The notes beneath the pieces were generated by a model that saw only the letters and a list, made by a program, of their open reading frames with translations, had not been told where the DNA came from and did not search any database. Made by a program: the position numbers and the translations under genes. This document shows, piece after piece, positions 26,556-38,376 of a stretch of 64,000 bases of DNA (positions are counted from its first letter, which is position 1; every line of letters starts with the position of its first letter). Source of the stretch: Polynucleobacter necessarius (GTDB lineage Bacteria > Pseudomonadota > Gammaproteobacteria > Burkholderiales > Burkholderiaceae); NCBI RefSeq assembly GCF_900095185.1, contig NZ_LT606948.1, positions 248,001 through 312,000 of the forward strand, read 5' to 3'.

Positions 26556-28856
26556 AAAAACAAAAACTTGTCATGATTGGTAACGGGATGGCCGGAGTCC
26601 GGACCATCGAGGAACTATTAAAGCTCGATCCAGAACTTTATGAGATTGCCATATTTGGCGCAGAATCTCATCCCAATTACAACCGGATATTACTTTCCCC
26701 AGTTTTGGCTGGTGGACAAACGCTTGAACCAATTGTTTTAAATGATCTGGATTGGTATACGAACAATGGAATTCATCTTCATCTTGGTAAAAAAATGACA
26801 AAGATTGATCGTAAAGAACGTACGGTTACTGCTAAAGATGGCACGGTTGAAAAATACGATCACTTATTACTAACGATGGGCTCTCTCCCTTTTATTCTGC
26901 CTATCCCCGGCAATGACCTACCGGGAGTCATTGCATATCGCGACATCAAAAATACCAATGAAATGATTGATGTAGCAACCCGCTATAAAAATGCTGTTGT
27001 GATTGGTGGTGGATTGCTTGGCTTAGAAGCGGCTAAAATGGTTTAGCGCTCAGATGAATGAATGTGACCGTAGTTCATCTCGCTGAAAAGGATCTTAAAT
27101 TTTTATTAAAGATCTCTACTGAGGCAATCTCACCTAATACAGCTGGAGATTGGGTTGGCTCTATTCGCTTTAAGGGCGGCCTAGAAATTCCTGCCGACCT
27201 AGTTGTTATGGCTGCTGGAATTAAGCCAAACACCGCATTGGCTGAATCTGCAGACTTACATTGCCAAAGCGGTCTTGTTGTTAATGACACAACGCAGACT
27301 TTTGACACAAGAGTCTATGCTGTTGGTGAGTGCGCAAGTCACTGAAGCACAGCCTATGGTTTAGTTGCACCGCTATTTGAACAGGCAAAAGTTTGTGCAA
27401 ATCATCTTGCTGAACACGGCATTGGGCGTTATGAAGGCTCTGTAACATCAACACAGTTAAAAGTAACTGGGGTTGATCTGTTTTCAGCGGGAAATTTTAT
27501 GGGTCTAGTGAGGGGACAAAAGAAATCACCTTAACAGATCCGATTGGTGGAGTATATAAAAAATTAGTTCTTAAAGATGATCGCTTGATTGGCGATTGTA
27601 TGTTTGGTGAATCGAACATAGGTGATATAGGTCATCAAGGCCACAATAAAGCGGCTGGAATGACTGATGCAAATGAAGTCTGTGGTTGCAATGGCGTCAG
27701 CAAAGGCACGATTGTGAAAGCTATTCGTGAGCAAGGTCTTTTTACGCTGGATGAAGTCAAGAAATGCACTAAAGCTAGGAGCCCTTGCGGCTCATGCACT
27801 GGCTTAGTTGAACAGGTACTTATGAATGTCTTGGGCACAGACTACTCAGCAACCACAAGAAAGAAATCAATCTGCGGGTGCTCGGATTTATCACATGACG
27901 AGCTTCATCAAGCAATACGTACTCGCCATTTAATTTCTCAGGAGCAAGTTCGTACTGAATTAAATTGGAGAACGCCTAACGGATGTGCAACTTGCCGTCC
28001 TGCACTGAACTACTACCTCATTTCAACGTTGCCGCATGAAGCAGTTGATAATCCACAATCCCGTTTTATAAATAAGCGTGCTTATGCAAATATTCAAAAA
28101 GACGGCACCTACTCTGTTGTACCAAAGATGTTTGGTGGATTAACCACACCAGCAGAGCTACGCCGTATTGCGGATGTCGCAGAGAAATACCAAGTTCCAA
28201 CGGTGAAGGTTGCTGGTGGTCAGCGTATTGACTTACTCGACATAAAGAAGGATGACCGGCAGTATGGAAAGAATGAGATATGCCATTAGGACATGCCTAT
28301 GGCAAATCCATTCGTACAGTGAAGACATGTGTAGGTGATGAACATTGCCGTTTTGACCCCAATCCTCTATGAAGATGGGTGTAGAGCTTGAGCGTATGCT
28401 TTTTGGAATGCGCTCGCCTCACAAAGTAAAACTTGCAGTTTCAGGATGCCCTCGAAACTGTGCTGAAGCAGGCATCAAAGATATTGGCATCATCGGCGTT
28501 GAGTCGAGCTGGGAACTTTACATCGGCGGCAATGGGGGTATCAAAACTGAAGGTGCTAAATTCCTATGCAAAGTTAAAACTGATGAAGAAGTACGTGAGT
28601 ATTCTGGCGCATTCCTACAACTTTATCGTGAAGAAGCCTGGTATCTTGATCGAACCGTTCACTACCTAGCTCGTGTTGGCATGGAGTACATCAAGCAAAA
28701 GGTGGTTGAAGACGCAGACAGCCGCAAAGCACTTTATGAAAGACTGTTGTTTGATCTAAAAGATGCCCCAGATCCCTGGAAGGAATTTGAACGCGCCGGC
28801 GCGTGGATGTGCGTCAATTTAAAACCATTCCTATTGTCGAGGTTGGAAATGTCTAA
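26552..28856 (+). pseudogene. nirB: NAD(P)H nitrite reductase large subunit
   Basis: Siroheme and iron-sulfur flavoprotein reducing nitrite to ammonia. N-terminal FAD domain: MIGNGMAGVRTIEELLKLDP, NYNRILLSPVLAGGQTLE, NAVVIGGGLLGLEAAKMV and then a stop with about 20 residues missing. More breaks near 27345, 27520 and 27600 (a further ~25-residue deletion). The BFD-like cluster region EVCGCNGVSKGTIVKAI and SPCGSCTGLVEQ is readable, as is the siroheme site VSGCPRNCAEAGIKDIGIIG. A 2-bp insertion near 28800 shifts the last 20 codons. At least six lesions. Followed by nirD. Confidence 0.92.
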
Positions 28857-29199
28857 TACAGCCCACCTTGACCAGTGGCTTAAAGTCACAGCTCTTGAGG
28901 AGATACCAGTACTGGGTTCTCGTATTATTCAAGCGCCTGCTGGTCAAATTGCGATTTTCAGAAATACAGAAGATGAAGTATTTGCCGTATTAGATAAGTG
29001 CCCTCACAATGGTGGACCTCTCTCACAGGGTATTCTTCATGGAAGATCTGTAACCTGCCCTCTGCACTCCTGGAATATAGACTTTTCCACCGGATGCGCT
29101 GTTGCTCCAGATGAAGGCTACGCTAAATCATTTTCGGTCAAGATTGAGTCTGGGGTGGTATGGTTAAGTCGCGAGGAATTACAAACCACCGATGGCTGA
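28849..29199 (+). CDS. nirD: nitrite reductase small subunit NirD (Rieske-like)
   Basis: 116-residue intact frame from ATG 28849 (MSNTAHLDQWLKVTALEEIP). The Rieske pattern is complete: CPHNGGPL then CPLHSWNI, 17 residues apart. Ends EELQTTDG with the TGA overlapping the nasA start. It is the only undamaged gene in the nitrate region. Because the adjacent nirB end is frameshifted by 2 bp, the nirB tail and nirD also form one continuous frame of 276 codons (28369-29199). With nirB dead NirD has no known partner here, so survival may just be chance. Confidence 0.85.
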   Translation: MSNTAHLDQWLKVTALEEIPVLGSRIIQAPAGQIAIFRNTEDEVFAVLDKCPHNGGPLSQGILHGRSVTCPLHSWNIDFSTGCAVAPDEGYAKSFSVKIESGVVWLSREELQTTDG

Positions 29200-32043
29200 T
29201 GTTAAAAGCACCTGCCGCTATTGTGGCGTGTGGGCTGTGGTGTCATTATTGAAACTACAGCATCGAGCAATGGGGAAATCGAGGTAACCGGTGTTCGTAG
29301 TGACCCAGATCATCCCCAGACTTTGTAGCAAAGGATCCACCCTTCATCTCACTGCAGCAAACCCAGACCTTCAGATACAAGCAAGGCTTGATTCGCCACA
29401 AATCCGCAATGCAAGAGGTGAGGAACTGATAGACATTTCTTGGCCTGAAACAAGTCAAACAGTTGCTAAGAAATTTGCCTCCATTATTCAAGAGCATGGT
29501 CCTGAGTCTGTGGGGATTTATGTCTCTGGCCAATTGCTGACAGAAAACTACGATATCTTCAATAAGCTAATGAAGGGCCTGATTGGCTCAAGTAATATTG
29601 ATACCAATTCGCGGCTCTGTATGTCAAGTGCAGTGGCGCGGATTACAAGCAAACCTTAGGTATGGATGCTCCGCCCTGCTGTTATGAAGATATTGATTCT
29701 GCCTCTACTATTTTTATTACTGGGTCGAATACTGCATTTGCACATCCAGTTCTATATAGACGTCTTGAGGATGCAAGTAAACATAATCCTGATCTCAAGG
29801 TTATTGTTGTTGACCCTAGCAAAACCAATGCCGCAAAATAAGCAGATTGATATTTACAAATTCAACCCGGCACTGACGTCACCCTTTCGCACGGCATGCT
29901 CTACTACATCATGCTTTGAGAAAAATGGATGAATGAACCATCTATCAACGCATATACTGCAGGCTTTGACGCCCTGCGTGATTGAGTAAGAGACTTCACA
30001 CCAAAAGCAGTAAGCCAGATCTGCGGTATTAGCAAAAAAGATTTATTTCAGGCAGCACAATGGGTTGCCACTTCACCCGCAACTCTCTCACTGTACTGTC
30101 AAGGGCTGAATCAATCAGCCTCTGGGACGGCTAAAAATGCCGAATTAGTACACCGGCATTTGGCCACGGGTCAGATTGGTAAGACTGGTGCAGGTCCATG
30201 CTCTCCGACTGGACAACCCAATGCATGCTATGGGCGGTTGCGAAGTTGGTGGCTTGGCCAACCTTCTGTCTGCACATCGCGATCTTGCTAACCCAGAACA
30301 TCGCGCTGAAGTTGCTAATTTTTGAGGGGTCCATTCGATTCCTGAGAAGCCGGGTCTCAGCGCCATTCCTATGTTTGAAGCGTTTTGCGCACAAAAGAAT
30401 TAAAAGCCATTTGGCTTGTCTATACAAACCCTGCACAATCTATGCCGAATCTCAATACAGTTCATGATGGACTTAGTAACGCAGAATTTGTTGTCGTTCA
30501 AGAGGCATACGCACATACAGCGACAACTCTCTATGCAGATATCTTATTACCAGCCACTACTTTGGCTGAAAAAATTGGGACCGTCACCAATTCAGAGCGG
30601 CGCATATCTCAAGTAAATCCAGCAATTAAACTCTACGCATCTTCTAAGCATGATTGGCAGATCGCCTTAGAAGTTGCAAGAGCTCTTGAAGAACTATTAA
30701 GAGATAACAAGATGAATGGGGTCTCTACTCTATGTTCTGATTGTGGGCCTGAAGATATTTGGAATGAACATCGTGAAAGCACCTCTGGTCGCGATCTTGA
30801 TAACACTAGTCTAAGTTATCAAATCCTCGAGGAGGGTGGACCACAACAATGGTCAATGCCAAACAGAAATTGCTTTGGTAAAAAGAGACTTTATAAAAAT
30901 GGGGTTTTTCCAACGAAAGATAAAAGGCTCACTTTATTGCAGCACCATATAAGGCAACTGTAGAATCAGTTGACGCTCGCTTTCCATTTGCCCTCAATAC
31001 CGGATATCCCGGAGATCAATGGCACGGTATGAGCAGAACTGGAACTATTGCAACACTTTATGGCCACTCGCCCGAACCATGCATAGAGATATCGCCAAAA
31101 GATGCTGGGAGAATGAATCTAGAAAATGGTGCTTTAGTTCATGTCACTAGCCGTAGAGGTAGCTAGATCTTCCCAATCAAAATCTCAGATGATGTTGCCT
31201 CTTCTCAAGCATTGATTGCTATGCACTGGGGTTCCGAATTTATTTTGGGTGCGGCTGGAAAAACCCCAGGGCGCGGAGTTAATGGGCTTACTTGCAGTTT
31301 GATTGATCCCGTATCAGACCAACCAGAATTCAAGCGCTCTGCTGTCAAAATTTTGCCAGCAAATCTTCCTTGGCAATTAGTTGCTTTTGGATTATTTCCT
31401 AAAGACGAAGTTTTTTCTATTCCAAATAGTTTACGAAGCACTTTGCCTTCCTTCGATTCTGCCCAATGCGTCCTATTTGGCAGAGAGCAGGATAGCGATC
31501 TCATTAGGGTTTCATTCAAAGCCGCCCATCATATTGATCCTCTTGAAGAATTAGATTCTATTCCAGAATTCGGTTTAAAAGATGTGATGAAAAAATTGAA
31601 ATTAGATGAAACATGTGGCGAGCCTGTGATGCGCTACAGCGATAAACGAAGAGGTGTGGTGCGCCTTATACGCGCAAAAGAGAAGGTTCTATCTGCACAC
31701 AATGTTAACTGGACCCATTGAGAGTCTAGCCAGCTCTGCGTGGCTCAGAGAGTACTGAGAGAGTGGTTTGGATGCAAAGTCACTAGGTCGTTCATGACTA
31801 ATGCCAGTCAGTAAGCCTCCAATAGAAATTAGATCTAAGGGCAAATCAATTTGTAACTGTTTTAATGTATCTGCTGACACAATGAAAGAATACCTAAGTA
31901 AATTACCGCCAAAGATCACTCTTGAAGATGCTATGAATACCCTTCAATCTACAACACAATGCGGAACTAATTGTGGATCCTACAAACCGGAAGTCAAGCA
32001 AATGATTACCAGCTTCCTCTCAAAACTGGAAGTAACGGCATAA
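29192..32043 (+). pseudogene. nasA: assimilatory nitrate reductase catalytic subunit
   Basis: Molybdopterin enzyme reducing nitrate to nitrite. ATG 29192 reads MADVKSTCRYCGV, then a 2-bp insertion breaks the 4Fe-4S motif; CGVIIETTASSNGEIEVTGV follows out of frame. Later pieces: STLHLTAANPDLQIQARLDS, ESVGIYVSGQLLTENYDIFN, SNIDTNSRLCMSSAV, FVVVQEAYAHTATTLYADIL, LAEKIGTVTNSERRISQVNP, HWGSEFILGAAGKTPGRGVN. The C-terminal BFD-like 2Fe-2S domain (SICNCFNVSADTMKEYLSKL) is open, but its last cysteine is Tyr (CGTNCGSYKP). Eight or more stops and frame changes. Confidence 0.9.
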
Positions 32044-32050
32044 TATCCCA

Positions 32051-32880
32051 ATGAGTATTGCTTGTGCAGGCACTCTTGATCGTATTCAGTCCAAAGAAGT
32101 CTTTACTCACATTCTTGAGGGCAATGTTAGCGATCTCGAGCTTGGTGCATTTTGTATTGCAATGCGCATCAAAGGAGAGACGGCATCTGAGCTGATGGGT
32201 TTTATAGATACCCTACAACCGCATCTGAATTTACTCAATATTGGATCAAAGCCAGCAATTGTCTTGCCTAGTTATAACTGGGCTAGAAAATAAGCAAACC
32301 TCACACCTCTTCTTGCCGGAAGGCTAACTAGTAATGGTTTTACCGTTCTGGTTCAAGGGGTAGAGAGATCAGACCAGAGTAACTAGTCATGAAATTTTTA
32401 ACTCACTTGACTGGCCAATTCTTAGAACGATTAATGAATTTGAAACACTTCTCAATACTCAACGGCCAATCTTTTGCCCGCTCAATGTGATTTCTCTGGC
32501 GCTTCAGAAATTATTAGACGTCAGAGAGAATCGGCTTAAGGAATACTGGTCAGGTACTGGCAAAACTCATAACTCCAACTCTTCAGGATCCATGGCAGAT
32601 TTCTAACTACACTCACCTAGAATATCCAGAAAAATTACGAGAGTTTTTTCAACTTCGTTCTTCAAATGGAATGCTAATGAGGGGGAGTGAGGGCGAACCA
32701 ACGGCAACCATGCAAAGGTTGCCTGAAATGCATTTTCTACCATCGAATGATCAAGAAATTACGAGCCCGGAAGAGCGATTCTCAGAATTAAGTCCATTTA
32801 CAACAATAGATTCGCAATCTACAGCCTTGGTTACATCAAAAATAATAAAAGGTAAGCTTGCATGCCCTGGATCCATATGA
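32051..32880 (+). pseudogene. YbiB/TrpD2-like glycosyltransferase family 3 protein relic
   Basis: Related to anthranilate phosphoribosyltransferase; YbiB-type proteins bind nucleic acid and are often beside nasA in betaproteobacteria. Start: MSIACAGTLDRIQSKEVFTH, FCIAMRIKGETASELMGFID, PAIVLPSYNWARK then a stop where relatives read PSYNGARK. Later, in other frames, ANLTPLLAGRLTSNGFTVLV, CPLNVISLALQKLLD, and in the last frame NGMLMRGSEGEPTATMQRLP. Several lesions. Confidence 0.7.
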
Positions 32881-32960
32881 AAACAAGCTCATGAAATTTC
32901 TAGAATTGCTGACCTAAGTTAACAATAACATCCCCAAACCCAACCTTCATGGAAATAAAA

Positions 32961-33428
32961 ATGGAACAAAAATTCCCCTTACCCCCATTTACTAAGGAAA
33001 TAGCGATTCAGAAAATTCGCATGACTGAGGACGCATGGAATACACGTGATCCAGAAAAAGTGGCGCTAGTCTATACAGAAGATACTATTTGGCGAAATCG
33101 TGTTGAATTCCCAAAAGGGCGTGAGCAAGTGAAAGAGTTTCTTCGTCGTAAATGGGCTAAAGAGTTAGATTACCGACTCATTAAAGAGCTTTGGGCATTT
33201 ACAGATAATCGCATCGCAGTCCGCTTTGCATACGAGTGTCATGACGACTCTGGAAACTGGACCAGAAGTTTCGGGAATGAGAATTGGGAGTTCAATAAAA
33301 ACGGTTTCATGATGCGTCGATTTGCCAGCATTAACGATTTACCAATCAAAGAATCAGATAGAAAATTTTTCTGGCCCCTAGGAAGAAGGCCAGATGATCA
33401 CCCTAGTCTAAGTGATCATAGTTTATAA
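32961..33428 (+). CDS. NTF2-like protein (DUF1348 family)
   Basis: 155 residues from ATG 32961 ([20 protein letters not shown]), normal for DUF1348. Conserved-looking blocks: [56 protein letters not shown] and [20 protein letters not shown]. The cone-shaped NTF2 fold binds small molecules, but the function of this family is unknown. An alternative start 12 bases upstream (32949) is possible. The intact frame among relics suggests it may still be expressed, although young neutral survival is possible. Confidence 0.8.
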   Translation: MEQKFPLPPFTKEIAIQKIRMTEDAWNTRDPEKVALVYTEDTIWRNRVEFPKGREQVKEFLRRKWAKELDYRLIKELWAFTDNRIAVRFAYECHDDSGNWTRSFGNENWEFNKNGFMMRRFASINDLPIKESDRKFFWPLGRRPDDHPSLSDHSL

Positions 33429-33493
33429 CCAGCGCACATGATCTGATGAGTGATTCACAAAACTAAGGCGTCACTTAATTTACTTTTGTAACT

Positions 33494-34354
33494 CTATCTC
33501 ACCCCGGGTCGCCAGGTTTTATCAAACCAGGGCTCAAAAGAAAGGTCCATAAAGACGCAAAATCATGAACCAACCTTTACTAGGAAGTGTTTGCACCCAG
33601 TTGTTTTCGTAACCTAGAGGGGCTTTTGGACCAAAATACACATCAATCGATCCATCTGCACCATTAAGCGGGTCTGATTGTCATATACGATCACCGACCA
33701 AAAATCCTTTACAGGCACATTAGGTGGCAGACGCATCTTGTAGGTCTTGTTACCATCGAATGGATTTCCTTTCGAAGCCTGCACTGACCATTGGTATTGA
33801 GATCCCTGCCCAACCATCTTCATTTCCATCGCCGGAGTAACACCTGTAGCAAAGTAGCAATAGAAGATATAACCATCCATATTGGTCACCCCAGCGGTAC
33901 CAAAAATCATTAACACCCCCTAAAACTTTTGGAGGGATCTCAATTACTCATGGCCCCTTTTTGGTGTCGAGCCAAATAAAGTTGTAGATCGTATTATCGT
34001 TTGCCGTCAGCTCTACGGAACGCGCATCAACCACGTTTTCCCAGATCACATCAATGCGGTTAACGGGGCCAAATTTACCCAAAGAATCTCGCATACCAGC
34101 TTGATTTACGATTGATATCGCCATGAGATCGGCTTACTGGACTCGCGAGCGATCCAGGTTATCGTATATTTTCTCTACAGTATCGGCTTTGGGATAGCCA
34201 TAATTTAAGTTAAGCGCACCAATAGAACTTTCTATTTTGTTTGGCACAGCTACGCCTGGAGCAATGGGAGTAGAACACTTCATCCCAGAATTTGCTTCGG
34301 TTCCTGCCTTAGCGAAAAGAAACATAAAACCAATACAAGTAATTTGAGTTTCAT
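33494..34354 (-). pseudogene. DUF1254/DUF1214 domain protein relic
   Basis: ATG 34354 follows GGACAG and opens MKLKLLVLVLCFF, a signal peptide cut by a frameshift. Then IGALNLNYGYPKADTVEKIY and DNLDRSRVQ (family: YPxxxTxxxxYDxLDxxRGxQ), a stop, NDNTIYNFIWLDTKKGP, then YWRWxxQxG-like broken sequence, FATGVTPAMEMKMVGQGSQY, NPFDGNKTYKMRLPPNVPVK and DFWSVIVYDNQTR, the DUF1214 core. The end EPWFDKTWRPG is again out of frame. At least five lesions. Function of the family unknown, usually secreted. Confidence 0.75.
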
Positions 34355-34591
34355 ATCTGTCCTCTTTGGCTGCGCTAAGTTACATGGCGCGGATCTGGCT
34401 GTTGATGATCCTAGCATAGCTATTCAACCTTGAATATCTAATCCTAGCCAAACATCCATAACCAATTTCCACTAAATTTGTAGCAGACTAAGAAACTCAT
34501 TAAAAAGAGGGTTTACATACTGTACTGATAAGCTACAAACCATTACTCTTGAACTCAAGCATTTACTAATAAAACAGATACGGAGACAAAA

Positions 34592-35566
34592 ATGCCTGGA
34601 GCTAATCTCAAAAGCGTTATCAGACTTTTGATTGCAATTATTTCATTTGGCATTACTAACTTATCATTTTCACAAACACTAGACTCTTATCCTAAAGGCC
34701 CAATTAAAATTATCGTTCCTTATTCCGCTGGTGCCGTCACCGATGCCCTTGGTCGTATTATTGCGATGGGCTTAAATGAAAGTTTTGGAGTAACCGTACT
34801 TGTTGAAAATAAAGTAGGCGCTGGCGGCACAATTGGCACAGAACAAGTAGCGCTATCCCCACACCCGATGGATACACTTTGCGATTGGGTGCAGCCGGTC
34901 CTGTTTCAGTTGGCAAAGCCCTATATCCTCAACTACGCTATGATCCTGCGAAAGATTTAACGCCACTTGCTATTATTACTCGGGCACCATTTGTGGTGGT
35001 GGTTCATCCAGATCAGCCATATAAAAATGTAGCGGATCTCATTGCCGCAGCCAAAGCAAAGCCCAATACTATTTTGCCTATGCCTCTGTAGGTAATGGAA
35101 CGCGGCAGCATATTATTGGAGAAATGTTTAAACAATCTGCCAATGTCCAACTATTACATATTCCTTACAAGGGTTCTACTCCAGCCACTACAGATTTACT
35201 TGGAAATCAAGTTCCATTAATGTTTGATAATCCAGGCCCTTTAATGCAGCATATTTGAAATGGTAAATTGCGTGTTCTCGCTCACAAACTGGTGATCGTC
35301 GCTCAGCAGCGTTGCCTGATACCCCAACCCTCCGTGAAGCGTGGGTGACTGGATTGGTTGCAGCGCCATGGTATGGAATCATGGGCCCAGGCAATATGCC
35401 TTCACCAATTACGGAAAAACTCAATAAAGAAATCAGTGCTGTTCTGCGCCGGCCCGATGTTGCAGCTCGTATGCAAGAGATGGGCTTAGTTGCCACCCCG
35501 ATGTCACTAGCTGAAGCAAGGGTTTGGGGCGATGCGCCACGCAAATCTAATGCAACGGTAGATTAA
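34592..35566 (+). pseudogene. TctC/Bug-family periplasmic binding protein relic
   Basis: Binding proteins for tripartite tricarboxylate transporters. RBS-like GGAG lies 9 bases upstream of the ATG. Signal peptide SVIRLLIAIISFGITNLSFS then PIKIIVPYSAGAVTDALGRI, VLVENKVGAGGTIGTEQVA. Frame breaks near 34880 and 35085, a TGA after QHI near 35257, and another break near 35280. The last piece LPDTPTLREAWVTGLVAAPW and NKEISAVLRRPDVAARMQEM is clean. Most of the gene is present, so inactivation is by small lesions. Confidence 0.85.
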
Positions 35567-35570
35567 TAAA

Positions 35571-35906
35571 ATGCCTCACATCACAGTAGAAATTCCGCCA
35601 ACACTGGAAGGTCAACTTGACTGGAAGGCACTCTTTAAAAATCTTCATTTAATAAAGTTAGCGCATGCAGATTTTGTACGCCTCGATGACTTTAAAAATC
35701 GCGTAGTTGCCCTGGAAGATTGGCAAGTGTCTGATAAACCTGAAGATGCAATATTTTTATTTGCTACTCTGCACACTATGAATCCACGTCCGCAAGAAAT
35801 GATTCGCGCTATGGGCGTAATGATTCATAAAAGCCTAGAAGAAAAAGCAAGAAAGATTGCCAATGGTCGGTGGTTACAGGTTTTCCACATCACAATCAGC
35901 AAATAG
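35571..35906 (+). CDS. 5-carboxymethyl-2-hydroxymuconate isomerase-like protein
   Basis: 111 residues, tautomerase-superfamily CHMI-like, opening MPHITVEIPPTLEGQLDWKA with the N-terminal Pro expected to be catalytic after Met removal. Blocks FKNRVVALEDWQVSDKPEDA and IFLFATLHTMNPRPQEMIRA look typical. The last residues RWLQVFHITISK diverge from what I expect after GRW, suggesting a frameshift that trims the C-terminus by 10-20 residues. It follows the TctC relic by 4 bases. Confidence 0.6.
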   Translation: MPHITVEIPPTLEGQLDWKALFKNLHLIKLAHADFVRLDDFKNRVVALEDWQVSDKPEDAIFLFATLHTMNPRPQEMIRAMGVMIHKSLEEKARKIANGRWLQVFHITISK

Positions 35907-35921
35907 TTCATTGCTCTACTA

Positions 35922-35945
35922 CCAATAGACCTATGTATCTATTGG
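35922..35945 (+). terminator. hairpin after the isomerase-like gene
   Basis: Perfect 8-bp stem CCAATAGA/TCTATTGG with an 8-nt loop, followed by GTTTG. Short T run only, so a weak terminator or simple hairpin. Note that CCAATAGAC also forms part of the ahpC-ahpF hairpin. Confidence 0.45.
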
Positions 35946-35990
35946 GTTTGCCATGGAAAATATGTGACGATAGCTTATACACTTAGTGGC

Positions 35991-36032
35991 GAAAAAAGAA
36001 AAAACGACTTAGGCATTTCTCCCTCAGTCGTT
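35991..36032 (-). terminator. Rho-independent terminator after tRNA-Ile2
   Basis: On the minus strand AACGACT pairs with AGTCGTT (16-nt loop) followed by a run of T residues. It sits 9 bases downstream of the tRNA 3' end. Confidence 0.7.
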
Positions 36033-36040
36033 GATTTCAT

Positions 36041-36117
36041 TGGTGGGCCCACCAGGACTTGAACCTGGGACCAAAGGATTATGAGTCCTCTGCTCTAACC
36101 AACTGAGCTATGGGCCC
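36041..36117 (-). tRNA. ileX: tRNA-Ile2 (CAU, lysidine type)
   Basis: A 77-nt cloverleaf with encoded CCA. Acceptor GGGCCCA/TGGGCCC, D arm with AGTTGGTTAGAGC, anticodon loop CTCATAA, T arm CCAGG TTCAAGT CCTGG. The CAT anticodon would also fit Met, but the extra-loop sequence TTTGGTC and overall similarity to E. coli Ile2 rather than elongator Met favour tRNA-Ile2, whose C34 is modified by TilS to read AUA. It lies 12 bases past the rpoD stop codon. Confidence 0.85.
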
Positions 36118-36129
36118 GTTAGTCTTAGA

Positions 36130-38376
36130 TCAACCTTCCTCGAGGAAGGTCTTCAGTTTGTCACTGCGGCTTGGGTGACGCATTTTTCTGAGGGCCTTGG
36201 CTTCAATCTGACGAATACGCTCACGAGTCACGTCAAACTGCTTGCCAACTTCTTCAAGGGTGTGATCAGTACTCATCTCAACACCAAAGCGCATACGCAA
36301 TACTTTTGCTTCACGTGGTGTTAATGAATCAAGTACGTCCTTCACCACATCACGCATTGAGTCATGCAATGCAGCTTCTGCTGGAGCCAATGTGTTGTCA
36401 TCTTCAATGAAGTCACCTAAATGAGAATCTTCGTCGTCGCCGATTGGAGTCTCCATAGAGATAGGCTCTTTGGCAATCTTCATAATCTTACGGATCTTAT
36501 CTTCAGCAATCTCCATTTTCAACGCCAGAGTAGCAACGTCTGGCTCATGACCAGTTTCTTGCAAGAACTGACGGCTGATACGGCTCATCTTATTGATGGT
36601 CTCAATCATATGCACAGGGATACGAATCGTACGTGCCTGATCTGCAATAGAGCGCGTAATCGCCTGACGAATCCACCATGTTGCATAAGTAGAGAACTTA
36701 TAACCACGACGGTATTCAAACTTATCTACTGCTTTCATCAAGCCAATATTACCTTCTTGAATCAAGTCTAAGAACTGCAAGTCACAATTGGTGTATTTCT
36801 TAGCAATCGAGATCACCAAACGTAAGTTGGCTACGGTCATCTCACGCTTAGCTTCGCGCGCACGCTTCTCGCCAGCGATCATTTGCTTGTTTACTTCTTT
36901 TAATTCTAGAAGTGGAATAACAACATTCTTCTGAATATCGATCAACTTCTGTTGCAACTCTTGAATTGCAGGAACGTTACGTTGTAAGAGAGCGCTATAT
37001 GGCTTGTTTTCTTTGAGCAACTTATCAGTCCAAGTCAGGTTCATCGACATCTTAGGGAAGTCTTTTAATATTTCACCACGATTAACGCCAACCTTATCTA
37101 CCAGCAAGCTTACAATGCCACGCTCGAGCTTCCATACCTGATCTACCTGTGAACGCATCGTATCGCATAGCCTCTCAACACTCTTGGCCGTCAAACGGAC
37201 ATCTAGCAATTCAGCACGAATTGCATCCTGAGCCTTGAGATATGCAGGACAGTTATAACCATCTTTGTCAAATGCGCGACGCATTTTTTCCGCTTGAGTA
37301 CGAACGATCGCAAACTTCTCCAAGGAGATCTGCTTCAACTCCTCTAATTGCTTTGCGCTAGCTGTTGCAGCACCGCCGCCGCCACTACCGCTACCTTCGT
37401 CGTCGCCATCATCTTCACCCTCTTCAGCATTAGGATCAACTAGGCCATCCACAAACTGATCGATTTCTATTTCACCGCTGGCAATCTTGTCGACGTTTGT
37501 CAAAATTTCAGCAATCGTTACAGGACAAGCAGACAAAGCCATCACCATATCTTTTAGGCCGGCTTCAATCTTCTTCGCAATGACAATCTCGCCCTCACGA
37601 GTCAAGAGATCTACGGTACCCATCTCACGCATATACATACGTACAGGATCAATAGTGCGTCCGAACTCCGAATCTACAGTGGATAAAGCGGCTTCTGCTT
37701 CTTCTTCAGCCTCTTCTTCAGAAGCGGCAGCAGCAGTGTTATCAGACAGAATCAATGTTTCTGCATCGGGCGCTTGCTCATACACAGTAATACCGATGTC
37801 ATTGAGTAAGCTAATCAACGTTTCTAATGCATCTGCATCAGACAACTCATCAGACATGACGTCATTCATTTCGCCATGAGTTAAATACCCCTTGGACATA
37901 CCCATCTTGATCAAAGTCTTCAAGCGAGCACGACGTAATTCTTGTTGCTCTTCAGTTCCAAGCTGTTGCGCAGCAAATTCTTTTAAGAGCGCCTTCTCTT
38001 TAGCCTTGCGCTCACGTGCTTTTTGACGATCTGTTAATACTGGCGCTGCAGCATCTGCAGGTGTCTCAGCTTTTGCTTTACGACCACGCTTCTTTTCTTC
38101 TTCAACCACTGGAGTCTCAAGATCTACAACTTGAGCTTTTTTACCTTTATTTTCTTTGGCAACCTTAACTGCTTCTACCTTTGGCGCTGCAACAGCCTTA
38201 CCTTTTTTCGATGGCTCAACTTTGACATTAGCCTTCGTTGCTTTTACAGGAATCTTGGCTTTTGGCGCAGGTTTTGCTGGCGCCTTTGCTTTGGCAGCGG
38301 GTTTAGCAGCAACCTTTATAGGTTTAGCTCGTGTTTTCGCTTTTGGAGCTGGTTTTTTGGTCTTGGTATTCGGCAT
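36130..38376 (-). CDS. rpoD: RNA polymerase sigma factor RpoD (sigma-70)
   Basis: Housekeeping sigma factor, 748 residues, long for the family because of a 110-residue Lys/Ala/Pro-rich N-terminal extension ([20 protein letters not shown] and onward), as in other Burkholderiales. Region 1.1 and an acidic stretch follow. Region 2 shows [40 protein letters not shown]; region 3 [24 protein letters not shown] sequence; region 4.2 the helix-turn-helix [18 protein letters not shown]. Intact. Last gene of rpsU-yqeY-dnaG-rpoD. Confidence 0.97.
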   Translation of the reverse strand: MPNTKTKKPAPKAKTRAKPIKVAAKPAAKAKAPAKPAPKAKIPVKATKANVKVEPSKKGKAVAAPKVEAVKVAKENKGKKAQVVDLETPVVEEEKKRGRKAKAETPADAAAPVLTDRQKARERKAKEKALLKEFAAQQLGTEEQQELRRARLKTLIKMGMSKGYLTHGEMNDVMSDELSDADALETLISLLNDIGITVYEQAPDAETLILSDNTAAAASEEEAEEEAEAALSTVDSEFGRTIDPVRMYMREMGTVDLLTREGEIVIAKKIEAGLKDMVMALSACPVTIAEILTNVDKIASGEIEIDQFVDGLVDPNAEEGEDDGDDEGSGSGGGGAATASAKQLEELKQISLEKFAIVRTQAEKMRRAFDKDGYNCPAYLKAQDAIRAELLDVRLTAKSVERLCDTMRSQVDQVWKLERGIVSLLVDKVGVNRGEILKDFPKMSMNLTWTDKLLKENKPYSALLQRNVPAIQELQQKLIDIQKNVVIPLLELKEVNKQMIAGEKRAREAKREMTVANLRLVISIAKKYTNCDLQFLDLIQEGNIGLMKAVDKFEYRRGYKFSTYATWWIRQAITRSIADQARTIRIPVHMIETINKMSRISRQFLQETGHEPDVATLALKMEIAEDKIRKIMKIAKEPISMETPIGDDEDSHLGDFIEDDNTLAPAEAALHDSMRDVVKDVLDSLTPREAKVLRMRFGVEMSTDHTLEEVGKQFDVTRERIRQIEAKALRKMRHPSRSDKLKTFLEEG

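Noticed and set aside
1..36000. All frameshifts as sequencing errors
   Set aside because: Some homopolymer indels might be, but many nonsense substitutions (for example in acsF, nrtB-like, dienelactone hydrolase), large internal deletions and two inversions cannot be.
36041..36117. tRNA-Met reading of the CAT anticodon
   Set aside because: Extra-loop and stem sequence resemble lysidine-type tRNA-Ile2 more than elongator or initiator Met.
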